Source: Obelidium mucronatum (taxonomy: Eukaryota; Chytridiomycota; Chytridiomycetes; Chytridiales; Chytriomycetaceae). From it: a DNA stretch of 64,000 nt. A program made the position numbers and the translations under genes. The stretch covers positions 186,001-250,000 of the forward strand of contig JAIVFH010000011.1 in NCBI GenBank assembly GCA_025765595.1, read 5' to 3'. Positions within the stretch are counted from its first letter, which is position 1; each line of letters opens with the position of its first letter. Shown piece after piece: positions 33,979-45,162 of the stretch. Below the pieces are notes generated by a model, which did not search any database, was not told where the DNA came from, and worked only from the letters and a program-made list of their open reading frames with translations.

Positions 33979-34705
33979 CTTAAGGCCAAAGGGTGGTGTG
34001 TTGAAGATGTAGCGTTGGTTGTTCCAGAAGAACGATGTCAGATGGCGAGATTCTTCGTCTAGAATGCATTGCTCGTATGCTCCGTCGAGGTCTGCGGTGG
34101 AGAAGATTGAAGATCCGGTTCCGTCTTCCAGAACGTCGTTGCAGGTTTGCGGCATCCTTTTGTAGTCTACTGTTTGGCAGTTGATGTGTCGTACGTCCGC
34201 GCAGATCCTGTGTTTTACTACCACTCCGTTGATAACGCGGGCTGGGGCTATCAGGGAGGAGTTGTGGGGCGACGCGCCTGTAACTCGAGAGATTACCTCC
34301 CTCTTTTCCCAGTCTTTGATTTTGGCATCGACGATTGGTCTTTTGTGGAAAGGTAGTTTGTATTGGGATATGAACTTGGGGGTTGCTCCATCGACCAGCT
34401 CGATGGTGAAGTGGCTTGGTAGCTTGGCTCGAAGCGGTTGCTGGTATCGCATGGTTCTCGTCTAAGAAGGGCTGGATTGCGGCCAGAAACTTTTCCCGTT
34501 CTATGTGGTCTTGCTCTGATAGTGTGGATGGTGGGAATGATATTGCTGGGACTGGGTCTTCGTCGAAATCGTCAGGTGTTGGACGCAGGCCTATATGTTG
34601 GAGCCTTCCGATGTATAGTCCGAGGTCGTGGAAGATGTCCTAGTCCAATAGTTAGTTTTTCTCGTGGGTTGTGGGAGATCATTATAGATTTCTTGACCGT
34701 GTGTC

Positions 34706-34761
34706 CTGTTTGGGGGGTGGCAGTTAGTGTCCCGCTTGTGGCTTTCGGGGTGTGGTGTTAC
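34706..34761 (-). other. 56-nt intron in Ty3-B protease (shared position)
   Basis: In sense, GTAACACC..GGACACTAACTGCC..CAAACAG, with a CTAAC branch site. Phase 1, in a Gly codon, the same place as in Ty3-A and Ty3-C. Confidence 0.8.
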
Positions 34762-36197
34762 CTTCGCGCGTCGAGAATGTTATTGGCTCGGATACGGCGA
34801 CTGTGCGTAGTGTGGGTTTACTGTCCCATCCTTCGATGGTTACTCGGATGGTTCGGGACGTCTTTATTCCTAGGGCTTTGGCACATGCGTCGTCTAGGAT
34901 TGATACGGTTGCTGCGGTGTCCACCAGCCCATGCAGTTCGTGCTTTTCGTTCAGTACTACGCACGCAAGAGTGGATAAGCTCCCCTGGCGCTAGCGTGTG
35001 CGGCAGTTCTTTGCTTTTGAGGTAGGCTGCTGCTTTTGCTGCCTTGTGGGAGTCGCTGTTTGGTGCGCGTTGGATCGGGGGCGTCAAGATGGGCATTGCT
35101 GTTTGGAAAGAAAAGGGCCGGAAGCCGAAAAAAAAAGTAAAAAACGAGGTGGAGAAAAAAAATTTTTTTTATTTTCCGATTTCCTCAGTACTCAAATTCG
35201 GTGTCGTCATTGTAATCGAGTTCTTCCTCGTCCTCATCTTCGGGAGTGACTTCCGTGGTCTTGATGGTGATTGCTTCATCTGCGTCTTCCTCTTCGTTGG
35301 CATCGAGCTTCTTCTGGGTGATTCTTTGACGTTTTCCGGTAGGTGCTGTTTTCATGGCTTTCGCTACCAGGGACTGGATTTTCTTTTGGTTGCGTCCGTC
35401 ACAGGCCGATTGAAGTTGATGTACAAGCTAGGGTGGTTTTCCGCGAGTGTTCTGCATTTAGTACAGGTTGGTCGTCTCCCTGGTTTTTGTGGGGTGCGGG
35501 TTGGGGTGCGTTCTTGCTGCGGTTCCGATTCTTCCTGTCCCGTGTCTCTGCGCTCGCGTTTGTTGCTGCTGCGTGGAGCGGTTTCTGGGGTGTAGTGGAT
35601 GACTGCGGCACGTTCGGCTTCGGCGCGTACTTCTGGTCCGCTCTTTGCGATGCAGTAGCTGAGGGCTGACTTGAGGGGTCCAGGGAGTCGAGATAGGTAC
35701 GACATGGCGTCGTCCGTAGCGCCTGTCCACTCGAGGAACCATTTGTAGCGGGTGTTGTACGCTGCGATGTGTTGTCCTGGCTGCATGTTGAAATTGTTTG
35801 CTGCCAGGAGCCGGCCTCTTCCTTGTATTCCGACAAAATAGAGGTCGATCATGGCTTTGCAGAAGCGGTCCGGGCTGAGGTTGTCCGTGAGATCCGGCTT
35901 GTTGATTGCAGCCCAGTCCGGTCCGGCGCAGGCTCTTGCCCAGGTTTCAAGTTCATTCGGTCTTGCTTCGTCCAGGATTTCTCTCATGTCGATGAGGTAG
36001 GGGATGAGTGGGTAGGTCCTCTCCATGGTGAAAGTTCGGCTTCTGGCGGCATCAGTTATCTGTCGTGGGACCGGTCTTGCTTTCTCCGCAGCTACTGGTC
36101 TGGCTGTTGCGCTGGTTGGGCTGACTGTGGTTTTGGTCAGTTCTTCAATATCTGAAACAATTGCTTCTAAGTTTTTGATATCTTTGTCCAGTTGGCT

Positions 36198-36650
36198 TGT
36201 CAGAGGATCTGCGTAGGGTCACAGGTGCGTATAGCACTCATTTCGTAGCGAGAATATTATTCTTTATTAACACTGTGATGTCCTGTATTTATAGGGCATT
36301 GCCTCATATCTGAAACACCCCCATGTTTCAAATCGCAAGCAGATACTCTCTAAACTACAACACCACCAAAGTATGTATATAGTGTTTTATTCAATAAAGT
36401 ATTCTAATACCCTTTTACCAATTCAATCTCCGGCTACATGCGCGACCCGGCGCTATGCCTCTTTTCCAATGTTGTACGCTCCGCATTCTCTACAGACTGC
36501 GACCGCATACACATTGGCGATTGAATATAAATACGTAATATAATATATTGAATAAACCAATTATACATTTATTTAGTGTTGAAACAATTAAATGACAATT
36601 CGATGTGGATTCATCGAACACAGGTTCTGGACCAGCCAGATACTCTGTCA
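36198..36650 (-). repeat. Copia 3' LTR
   Basis: 453 bp. It differs from the 5' LTR by one base noticed (CGTAGCG versus CGTTGCG). Confidence 0.95.
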
Positions 36651-36826
36651 CTCCCCCATGACATCAGCATCGGGTAAGTTGTCATCCAATTTTTATAGAA
36701 TATTCTTAGTGATCGATCACAGGCCACCATGGCGCCGTGCGTGCGAGGGACTCGAACCCAGCTGCGATCATGAACTCAAAATGTCAAAGACAGTAACGTC
36801 AAAACACACGAAATAGTTCATCACTT

Positions 36827-39800
36827 TTATTCATCATCATCGATCGGATATATTGCGAGGTGAGCTTTGTCCTTTTGACCATCTCTTAGTTCCGAGAGTC
36901 GTCTCATCCCCAACAACTCCAACAGTTTCCAATGTTGAGGTGCAGGAAGAGCTTTCGTCAAAACATCCGCTATCATCAAATCGGTTGGACAATATATGAG
37001 TCGAATAGTCCCATTGTCTACGCTTTCACGTATGTAGTGGTTTTTGACTTCCATATGTTTAATCCTCGCATGATGTATAGGATTCACCGCTATCGCAATA
37101 ACAGCTTGATTGTCCTGCTGCATTACCGTAGGTTCATCCAATTTAAATCCTAACTCCCTAAAGAAGTCTCGAATCCAGGATCCCTCTTTGGTACCTTCAA
37201 CCAGTGCAATCAATTCAGCTTCGCATGAAGACAATGCTACCGTCGGTTGCTTCTTGGAGAACCAGATAATCGGGGCGCCAAATACCATGAATACGTATCC
37301 GGATCGCGACTTTCTGTCATCTTCCATAGCATGACTGGCATCAGTATAGCCCATGGGTTTCATACCTTCAGGTAAATCAATCGGTTCCATGTTTAGTAAC
37401 TCATCAGTATTTGACATGTATACCACAGATTCGATTCCTTTACTCTTGAAGAATGTTATACCCAAGTCTACAGTGAATCGCAAGTACTTCAAAATGCGTA
37501 TTGCTGCACTCCAGTCGCACTCGCGTGAGTCTCTCTGGAATTGTGCCAACGTATTAACTGAATATTGAATATCAGGACGCGATTGAGTCGACAAGTAGAT
37601 CAGCTTTGCAATTAAGCTAGCGTAGTCTGTTGCTTTCTCCCCCGAAAGCTGAACGCTTCTCGGATCGTGCTCCCAATTCACCGCCATTGGAGTAGTTCTC
37701 CATTTGTCTTCAGGTAAGTCCCAAACAAAAAACTCCTTCAACAATGCAGTATATACTGTACTTGTCCCAACCACTTCGCGTCACCACAATCTTCAATTTG
37801 AATTTTGAGGATCCATTGCGCATCTCCCATATCTTTAATCTTGAATCAGTTTACCAATATCAATTTTTAGGGTCGCAATCGCTTGTCGGTCAGAACTCGC
37901 TATCAACACATCATCTACATAAATCAAAACGATCACCAAGTTTTTCGATGTAGGATCAATTTTAAGAAATGTGCAAGCGTCTGATTTTAACTGCGTAAAA
38001 CCCAATCCTAGGAAATAGTCGCGTAGAACTTTATACCATTCGCGTCCAGCTTGGTGTAAACCATAAAGGCTTTTTACTAGCTTCGCTACTTTTGGAGTTC
38101 CATCAGGTTCGTATTTTTCAAACCCTTGCGGTATTTTCATATAATTGGTTTCAGTCAGCGTTCCATATAGAAATGCTGTCTCGACGTCAAGTTGCTCAAT
38201 ATGTAAGTTCAACATGGCGCTCATAGCAATTAAAAATCTAATTATTTTAGTTTTCACTACTGGAGAATGGGTTTCAGTGTAATCGTGGTCTTTGACTTGA
38301 CTGGATCCAACAGCAACCAGACGCGCCTTGAATCGCTCAATCATACCTAGCGGGTCAGTTTTATAATCAAACACCCATTTGGAACTGATGGCTTTCCGTC
38401 CTGGCGGTAAGGTTTCTTCTTCCCATACTTCATGTTTTAATAGCGATTCCATTTCAACTAACATCGCCCTTTTAAAATATGCAGCGAAACGACCTTCCAT
38501 CGCCTCTCGCACACTTTTAGGAGCTCTTGGTGCTTCTGAAATGTGAGTTTTCTCAGTAGGTATATGACTCTCAGCGGCTGTTGACCAGTCTATATCGAGT
38601 TTTCCCTTCCGAGCGCTATTTACACGTTGACTAATGGTTTTATATTTTCCATCTAGTCTCTCCATTTTCTCATCGAGTTTGCGATTTAATTTATCAGCTT
38701 CTTGATTCAAGTTCTTGAGTAAGTTAGGGTGTGGAGTCCTACCATCTCGCTCAAATTCTTCTTTCAATATAGATAGCCTGATAAATTCATCAGATAGGCC
38801 CGCAATCTCGCTTGTCAAGCTTATCGCTTTGTTTGCAAACGCGGTGTATGCCTCATCTTCAGTCAACTCCGACGGTAGTTTATTATCGATCTCATCTAGT
38901 GGAATTGGATGTGACAGTTATCGAGTGAGTATTAAATTCAATAATTTATACCATTTTCTCCAAATAACCCGACTTGTTCCGCTAGATGCAAGAGACTCGA
39001 CATTTCTTCATTCAGTAATAGCAGTTCGTTTAATTCGCTTTCATCTGATGAATACTTATGTTTTGTACTTTTCGCATAATTTTTAGGTTTACGCGTTCTC
39101 AAGTTGTACTTGTTCGCGTCAATGGGTTTACTGCCGCTAAGTGGGTTTAAGTCTTTATCCACTTCGGGTTCGTCCATTTCCCTATCAATTTCCTTTATTT
39201 CCTCTTCTTCATTTCCGTTGAGGTCTTATTTAATTAAGTAATTTCTTTGGTTAGAGCGTTGATAGTTTTGGACAAACAAACCTTCTCTCTCCAAGGAACC
39301 CTCTTCAGTCTCCTCCTCCAGATCACCAACTCTTCCAGTTACATCCATAGGTTTGGTAAGTGTTGTGTCTTTTGGAATTATTTGTGTAGTTTTAATTATT
39401 TGCGTAGTAGTGAACAGCTACTTACCGCTTTCGTCTTTTTCAGTTTCGATTATACCACGGAATTTGATTCCTCCAAAGTCAACATCTTCAATAATCGCGT
39501 CAGCATTCGAGACTGGAGACTCAAATGGTAAGCTATTATTAAATTCTGTCTCTTCGTCGTCACTAATTTCATCCCCACTATTGTCTTCGTCTTCAAATTC
39601 TGTGAAATTGAGATTTGACAATGGATTCAAATAAGTTGGACTTAGATTTAGACCGGGAAATATGGATTCAAGGTATCTGACGTGAAATTCTTCATGAACT
39701 GACTTTGTTCTAAATTTGTAGACGTAAACTACACGCCCATCTCGATCTCCTAGATAAACTCCGGGTTCGGCCTTATGTCCTTTAGGTACACGATCCTTTC

Positions 39801-41163
39801 GTTTTTCTTTTGGAACGAATATGGCGCAGAGACAACCGAAAACTCGAGTGCGTTTGTAATTTGGAGGTCTGTTATTTACCATTTCAAACGGAGTTTTTCC
39901 AGTTTCTGTGTTGAGTATCACTGATCCTAGTCTTATCGCGTAGTTCATTGCAAAATGAAACATTCTATGCGTCAAACCGGCAGTTGCTAACATACACACA
40001 GCTCTTTCTCTATAGATTCCCAGAGGTCTCTCAACTCCACCATTTAGTGCCTGTGTATCGGCTGGCGATTTGACGAGTTTAATTTGAGGTGAGGCGCGCT
40101 TGCAATATTCTTTTATCGCGTTCGCTTGCAACTCTCCCCCATCCCCCTGCAGTATCAATATTCTTTTACTATGATTTGCTTGTATTGTATCGAGAAACTT
40201 AATAAATTCTTCTGTAAAATCATCTTTAGAATTCAGCCATAGCGCCCAACACTTTTTCGTGAATTTATCGATGATGAATGAGCAGTATTTCGCTCCATTC
40301 CACGCTACTACTTTTAGCGGGAATATATCTTCACCTATCGTATGCAGAAATCGCGTTGCTGGCGTTGAGACTGTTCTAGTGGTGAGTCTTCGAAAATTTA
40401 CTAATTGACAAGTCACGCATTCAGTGGAGTCTCTGGAAAAATCATAGGATATTCCAGCAGCATCAAGAGTTTTACATAGCAATTCTTGACCTATGTGTCC
40501 AAATCGCACATGGAATTGGAGGTACGTGGAACGCGTTGTTGCTCTCTTATTCTTCACTTCTACTTCGACTTTCTTTCTCTTTTGACTATTACTATTATTC
40601 GCTTGATGGAATGTTTCTAATTCTTCCAGATTATCAATCGGCTGAATAGATCTCACCATGTTGGCTCTTGCGGCCGTCATGATTTTATTCCCATTTCCGA
40701 ATATATTAATATAGTATAGTCCATTTACTCGATGACCAATTTCAATTATCGTATTTGTTGGTTGGTGAAACATATAGACATAGTCTTCACTAAATAAAAT
40801 TAAATTGTTTGTTCCCTTTAACATATGTCCAAGAGATATGAGAGTTTCCGCTAAATCTGGAACGTAATAGACGTCGTCGATTCGTTGTTTTACTCCCCCA
40901 AACTCCATATTCACACTTCCGCGTGCATGGACTCTAATTTTACTATTGTCCGCGAGGTATATCCATTCATCCATTACATATTTAAATGTACCATTGATAA
41001 ATAGTGAAATGTCATGCGTCATAATAACAGTTGCTCCAGAATCCAACATCTTGTTTTCTTTATTGAATCGCCTAACGTTATTTGCAACGCAAGCTTTCAT
41101 TGTAGATTTAAAAATAGAACTAAACTCTCCAAAATCCATCCCATCAGCGTCACTCGGAATCAT
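36827..41163 (-). pseudogene. Copia Pol: protease, integrase, RT, RNase H
   Basis: Exons separated by 56-57 nt introns: 39369-39425, 39225-39281 and 38896-38951, all phase 1. Protease MLDSGATVIMT near 41050. Integrase HHCC finger (HVRFGHIGQ...CVTCQ) near 40500, then core residues in FIIDKFTKK, QGDGGELQ and NGGVERPLG. RT WVFDYKTDPLGMIERFKARL, LDVETAFLYG and YVDDVLIAS near 37930. RNase H GYTDASHAMEDDRKSRSGY and LSSCEAELIAL. Two frame changes lie close together (about 37836 and 37750) in the block after YVDD, so Pol as written is broken late in RT. Otherwise it is well preserved. Confidence 0.88.
38896..39425 (-). other. Three short introns in Copia pol
   Basis: 39369-39425 (GTAAGT..AAAAG), 39225-39281 (GTTTGT..AATAAG) and 38896-38951 (GTATAA..CACTAG). 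All interrupt after the first base of an Asp codon. The exons between them are short and acidic (for example GRVGDLEEETEEG), between integrase and RT. Each intron contains stops if retained. Confidence 0.75.
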
Positions 41164-41241
41164 TTCTTTTTCTTTGTGCGAGCTGTTTGGGGTAATTTGG
41201 GAATTCAGTTGCTAAATTACAAAATTTAGATTTCCGGAAGT

Positions 41242-42705
41242 TCAAAATGTCCTCACCTCTCCAAGGGTCTTAGCAAGGCTTCCCATGGTTTTACGGGCGG
41301 CGCGAAGGCTTGGACTGGACTCGTTCGATCCTGGCTTCTGATTCATCCCTGCGGCAGACGCGCGTCTTTTGAAACCTTTGGTTTTCTGACTTGCGTTGCT
41401 TTGGCTTTGCGGATTCAACAGGTTAGCGATCTTTACGAACTCCTTTTTGTTTGCTAATTCGAGGATGACTTTGCAGCTCGGTGGCTCATGCTTTGGTGTT
41501 TGGCTATCCTTGCACACATAGCATCCAGTACTGTAAGTTCTCTTTCCTCCTTGTTGGTTTGCGCTTGTCTTTTCGGCTCCATTAGAACTGGCCTGCGTAT
41601 GATGCGCGATCCACTTCTTGTTGTTGCTTTTTGACAGCTGCTGCAACCTTCTTTTCGTCACTCTCCTTCTTCTTTCTTCATCCATCACCGCATTAATACT
41701 ATCGAAACTTTTTAGGATTTCGTTGATTTCTGCAAGTGCTCCTTCAAGGCTCTTGAACGCTTTCTTGAGTCCTTGAGTCTCAAGGCGTTCTTTGAATGGG
41801 ATGAATTTCTGTCCAAGGGGAGTGATACTATCTGGAAGCGACTTCAGGAGACTTATGCTCAGGAATTCTTCGAGTAGTATTCTGACGAACTGTGGAGTGA
41901 ACAGGTCTGTAAGTTCTTTAATCGCTTTCTGGTGATCTTCCTCTGATTGTCCTTCCGCTCTAGGATTATCCATGAGAACGTTTTCGGATATCTTCGGGTA
42001 CAAGTTGACTTTGTCATTATCTAACTTGTTCCAGTCGTTTATGAACTTATACCACGATTCGGATTTTGTTCTTTTATCCCCTATTTTATTGTTTTATTTC
42101 GGGTTTAATTCAATAAAAGTAACTTAAAAACCTTTAATCGTTGTTTCACTCGTTTGTTGTATCCAGAGTTGGAAATCTAACCCGCTGTGTTTTAATTCCA
42201 CGAACAGAATCTTGGTGGTATTTATTGCCACATATAGTGTTCGTTTCGCAATAAAATCAGCATGCGACTCGATTTGGTCCCACTTGGATCTTGGGAAGAA
42301 AGACTTGTAAGTTCCAATCGCTGTATCTTGTTCAACGCGCCATTTTCGATAACTCTCTTCCTTCTTTAGGAGATTGTTTGTCGAAGTTTCTTTGGCATTA
42401 CTTGCGTCGAGGTAGGATTTCACAGCCTTGTGGTATACTTCTAACTCTTCCCTGTATTTTGTTGCCTCTTCGGGTGACAAGCTTGCTAATTCTTGTTCCG
42501 CCGGTGCAACTGGCATTGGTCCTAATTGGAAGTCTAATTGCGCATTTGCCACAGGTGGTTCGCGATAGTCTTTATCGTTGACCTGTGTAGAAACTCCGGT
42601 ATCTTGTAGGTACTCGAGAATCTCCTTAAGCTTCTGCGTAGAGACTTTATAGTCCGTTGCCTGGATATTCGCGGGTCTTGGGATATTCCCTTTCTTTGAA
42701 CTCAT
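41242..42705 (-). CDS. Copia Gag
   Basis: Two exons, 42705-42132 and 42080-41242, with a 51-nt intron (GTTTTTAAG..AAATAG). The ATG at 42705 gives MSSKKGNIPRPANIQATDYK. It is helical, with charged stretches. A Cys-poor C-terminal basic region contains one CYVCKDSQTPKHEPPSCK zinc-knuckle-like motif near 41505, for RNA binding. The stop at 41242 lies after a GAG|GTGAGG that could be a splice donor toward pol, but no acceptor restores the pol frame, so the gag-pol join is unresolved. Confidence 0.75.
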
Positions 42706-42835
42706 TTTCACTTGATTTTTGCAGCTTTCTGCAAGTCAGTTGTGATGTTCCTTCTGGGAATCCTACCGCGTTAATCTTTTGTTTTCCGAGTTCACGTGAA
42801 TTTTGTTTATTAAAATTGACTTTATTTCAATAAAA

Positions 42836-43111
42836 TTATCTTTCAACGCGTTCATCAGGTTCCTTGGTTTTCTTTTGCTCAAGGATTAGATCGTCAAGGT
42901 ATGCACTCGCTGAGAACGGTTCCCCATATGCGATCCATGGTAGGATGTTTCGGAGATATTGCAACCGCCCTTCACTCAGGGGTCTGGTGAGGCGATCTGC
43001 AATGTGCGTTATTTGCGAGTAGCCCTCTGCGACAACTCTGCCTGATTGCTCATTTGGTGGGGTCACCAGTCTGGGCATTTCATCATCAGTATCGCTTTCG
43101 TGAGTTGGCAT
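42836..43111 (-). CDS. Small upstream ORF of the Copia element
   Basis: 91 codons starting MPTHESDTDDEMPRLVTPPN, acidic then basic. It lies in the leader about 130 nt upstream of gag. I do not recognise it. It could be a separate N-terminal Gag exon, but I found no splice that links it in frame. Confidence 0.4.
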   Translation of the reverse strand: MPTHESDTDDEMPRLVTPPNEQSGRVVAEGYSQITHIADRLTRPLSEGRLQYLRNILPWIAYGEPFSASAYLDDLILEQKKTKEPDERVER

Positions 43112-43670
43112 TTTGACAATTCTTTTATTTATTAAACTACTTTTTAGATTTGCGGGTATGTTCGCATCTCATTTCTCAAGTCAGTCTAAAAGGTTGGTGT
43201 GCACTTTTGCTCCCCCATTTTCCTTTTGATAATGTTTCCTAATACTCGGCGCCTCTTTGCGCCTTTAAACCTTTTATCTCGGTTTTGTATTTCGGAGGCA
43301 TTTCAAATAAGGTATGTGAGGGGCGCTTAGGGGCGCTTCACACCAGATGTTTATTCTGCAGGTGATCGCTCACCTGTCAATATTCCACAGCATTTGCCGT
43401 GAACTCTTATTCCTTTCGGAACCTCGAGTTTCTGAAACGCTGTGGGTACCGATCTCGACTGTTTCACTGTGAGTGGGTTTTGTTGGCATCCATTTCAGCT
43501 CATGTGTTGGCAAGCCATTTAACACTTAGAGCGCTCAACAACCCAACACACAGGCTTACAGCTCTTCTCACAACCGTTGATATCTATTTTCAGTCAGGCT
43601 GACTTAGGATTATCTTTCGATAACCTTCGCTCAAGCGCAGACACTCAAACGGTTGCGATGTGCTTTCAGC
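43112..43670. other. Copia leader
   Basis: Non-coding sequence between the primer-binding region and the small ORF. No repeat or structure is obvious, apart from two adjacent GGGGCGCTTMRGGGCGC-like blocks near 43320. Confidence 0.5.
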
Positions 43671-43680
43671 TACAACATTG
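43671..43680 (-). promoter_or_regulatory. Copia primer-binding site, 10-nt self-complementary to its LTR
   Basis: In element sense the LTR is followed immediately by CAATGTTGTAGCTG. CAATGTTGTA is the exact reverse complement of TACAACATTG in the LTR (43950-43959; also 36467-36476). It does not start with TGG and does not match the usual Copia tRNA-Met site. Confidence 0.75.
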
Positions 43681-44133
43681 TGTCAGAGGATCTGCGTAGG
43701 GTCACAGGTGCGTATAGCACTCATTTCGTTGCGAGAATATTATTCTTTATTAACACTGTGATGTCCTGTATTTATAGGGCATTGCCTCATATCTGAAACA
43801 CCCCCATGTTTCAAATCGCAAGCAGATACTCTCTAAACTACAACACCACCAAAGTATGTATATAGTGTTTTATTCAATAAAGTATTCTAATACCCTTTTA
43901 CCAATTCAATCTCCGGCTACATGCGCGACCCGGCGCTATGCCTCTTTTCCAATGTTGTACGCTCCGCATTCTCTACAGACTGCGACCGCATACACATTGG
44001 CGATTGAATATAAATACGTAATATAATATATTGAATAAACCAATTATACATTTATTTAGTGTTGAAACAATTAAATGACAATTCGATGTGGATTCATCGA
44101 ACACAGGTTCTGGACCAGCCAGATACTCTGTCA
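43681..44133 (-). repeat. Copia 5' LTR
   Basis: 453 bp, starting in + orientation TGTCAGAGGATCTGCG. Contains AATAAA-like and TATA-like stretches. Confidence 0.95.
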
Positions 44134-44532
44134 TGGCTTGTATCTGCATTCGCGATGAGCAGGCGGATGCGTTCTCCCCGTTTCGATTGGAGTTGGTCCT
44201 TGAAGTGGTTGAGCTTCTCTGCGAATTCCTTGGTTGCGTCTCTGGCTGATTGGGCGGCTCTTTCGCGGGTTGCTTCTTCGGTCCTTTGGGTGTCGCTGGT
44301 TGAGAGCTCTTGCGGCTTCTAGGAGACGTGGGTCGTCTGCAGCAACGCCTTCGATGTTTGTCATCCTTCTGTAGTTTTGTCTTGGTGGTTGTGTTTGTGG
44401 TGTTGGTGGAGGGGTCCCCGTCATAAAATGGAAAGAAAAAAAGAAAACGGAAAGTAGTAAAATGAAGGAGATAACTAAACGACGGATAAGCGAGTGAAAT
44501 AAAATTGTTTGGGTGGTTTTGGTTTTTTTTGT

Positions 44533-44846
44533 AGGTGTGGTTGCTCATGTTATCCATCCCCCTAGTTGCCGTCTTTGGTTTCGGGTGCGGTTGCTCATGT
44601 TATCCTTCCCTTCTTTTGAATTTTGTAGGTGTGGTTGCTCATGTTATCCATCCCCCTAGTTGCCGTCTTTGGTTTCGGGTGCGGTTAATCATGTTATCCT
44701 TCCCTTTTGTGGGTGTTTCCAGGTGTGGTTGCTCATGTTATCCATCCCCCTGGGTATTGTCACTCTTAGGTGTGGTTGCTCATGTTATCCATCCCCCTGG
44801 GTGTAATTCGTTCTAGGTGTGGTTGCTCATGTTGTCCATCCCCCTA
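44533..44846 (-). repeat. Leader tandem repeats of Ty3-B, seven copies
   Basis: Seven copies of a core GGTGTGGTTGCTCATGTTAT + CCATCCCCC on the + strand, spaced about 38-54 nt apart, upstream of gag. Two alternate copies carry GTGCGG and TCCTTCCC variants. Confidence 0.9.
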
Positions 44847-44922
44847 GCTTTGTTGTTGCTCAGTGCTGCTGTGCGAGCTGGCGGTTTGCCCCGTGTCGGG
44901 CGCCTTCCGCTGGGAAGGAACT

Positions 44923-44935
44923 CAAAGGAAAAAAA
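44923..44935 (-). promoter_or_regulatory. Primer-binding region of Ty3-B
   Basis: In sense TTTTTTTCCTTTGAGTTCC follows the LTR. TCCTTTG is complementary to CAAAGGA in the LTR (44983-44989). At the base where Ty3-A and Ty3-C have G, Ty3-B has A, and the partner strand changes to match. Confidence 0.6.
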
Positions 44936-45162
44936 TGATGTGCCCCCGCTCGTGCGGGGGCGGCGTCAAGGGCGCAAACGAGTCCTTTGGAACCTTGACA
45001 GTTTATTGGATAATAACGATCACAAGATATATAAATGAGGTGCAATATACATAGTGGGTCGGCTGCGGTCTGCGCAGCCGAGACCGACGATAATAAGCCT
45101 AAGGTTAGTAAGCCGTGGGCCGCGGTGGTGCCGTGGGTTCGGCGCCGCGTCCAGACACAACA
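44936..45162 (-). repeat. Ty3-B 5' LTR
   Basis: 227 bp, directly followed by the GCAAT duplication and the resumed unit sequence. Confidence 0.95.

Larger units (their letters stand above)
31613..35096 (-). pseudogene. Ty3-B Pol, intron-bearing and frameshifted
   Basis: Protease with active site VDTAATVSIL (Asp-Thr-Ala rather than Asp-Thr-Gly) near 34900. RT with CADVRHIN, DLDGAYEQ and YMDD near 33855. RNase H with ATDASNFGVGA. Integrase with a CTACQRWN finger, AVDLAQVK, QSDNGKEF and ANGLAESAV. Chromodomain (EYLVKWKNFPSSHNEWV) at 31830-31640. A 56-nt intron (34706-34761) sits at the protease codon shared with Ty3-A and Ty3-C, and a 52-nt intron (33927-33978) in RT directly after SPPFGLK-type codons. 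I see frame changes near 34980, 34635, 34455 and 31835, so the gene is degraded. Confidence 0.85.
36198..44133 (-). mobile_element. Ty1/Copia retrotransposon (7936 bp)
   Basis: LTRs of 453 bp (36198-36650 and 43681-44133) with one mismatch noticed, TGTCAG..CTGTCA. They are flanked by TGGCT (36193-36197 and 44134-44138). A GGGGGAG purine tract abuts the 3' LTR. Order in sense: LTR, long leader, small ORF, gag, pol in the Copia order PR-IN-RT-RH, LTR. It is inserted in Ty3-B gag in the same orientation. Several short introns are present, and RT has two frameshifts. Confidence 0.95.
35185..44424 (-). pseudogene. Ty3-B Gag, interrupted by Copia
   Basis: The N-terminus (ATG at 44424, MTGTPPPTPQTQPPRQNYRR) lies right of Copia. 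The remainder (36197 down to 35185) lies left of it. The halves join through the TGGCT target duplication into one coiled-coil frame (..LLIANADTSQLDKDIKNLE..). There is one apparent frameshift near 44304 and another near 35375. The left part contains a capsid-like region (MERTYPLIPYLIDMREILDE, then YFVGIQGRGRLL) and a short Cys/His stretch (PTCTKCRTLAENHPS). The C-terminus is acidic. Confidence 0.8.
31362..45162 (-). mobile_element. Ty3-B: Ty3/Gypsy chromovirus split by a Copia element
   Basis: LTRs of 227 bp (31362-31588 and 44936-45162; two mismatches noticed), TG..CA ends, flanked by GCAAT (31357-31361 and 45163-45167). A purine tract GGGGGGGTGA abuts the 3' LTR. The host element is about 5.9 kb once Copia (36198-44133) is removed. 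gag is interrupted by Copia and pol has several frameshifts, so this is a dead copy. Confidence 0.95.

Noticed and set aside
36725..36775. tRNA-like B box (GGGTTCGAGTCCC on the minus strand) near the Copia 3' LTR
   Set aside because: The flanking bases form only three of five T-stem pairs, and I find no A box or acceptor stem at the right distance.
44521..44850. Frames across the GGTGTGGTTGCTCATG repeats
   Set aside because: Repeat-driven frames in the non-coding Ty3-B leader, upstream of the gag ATG.
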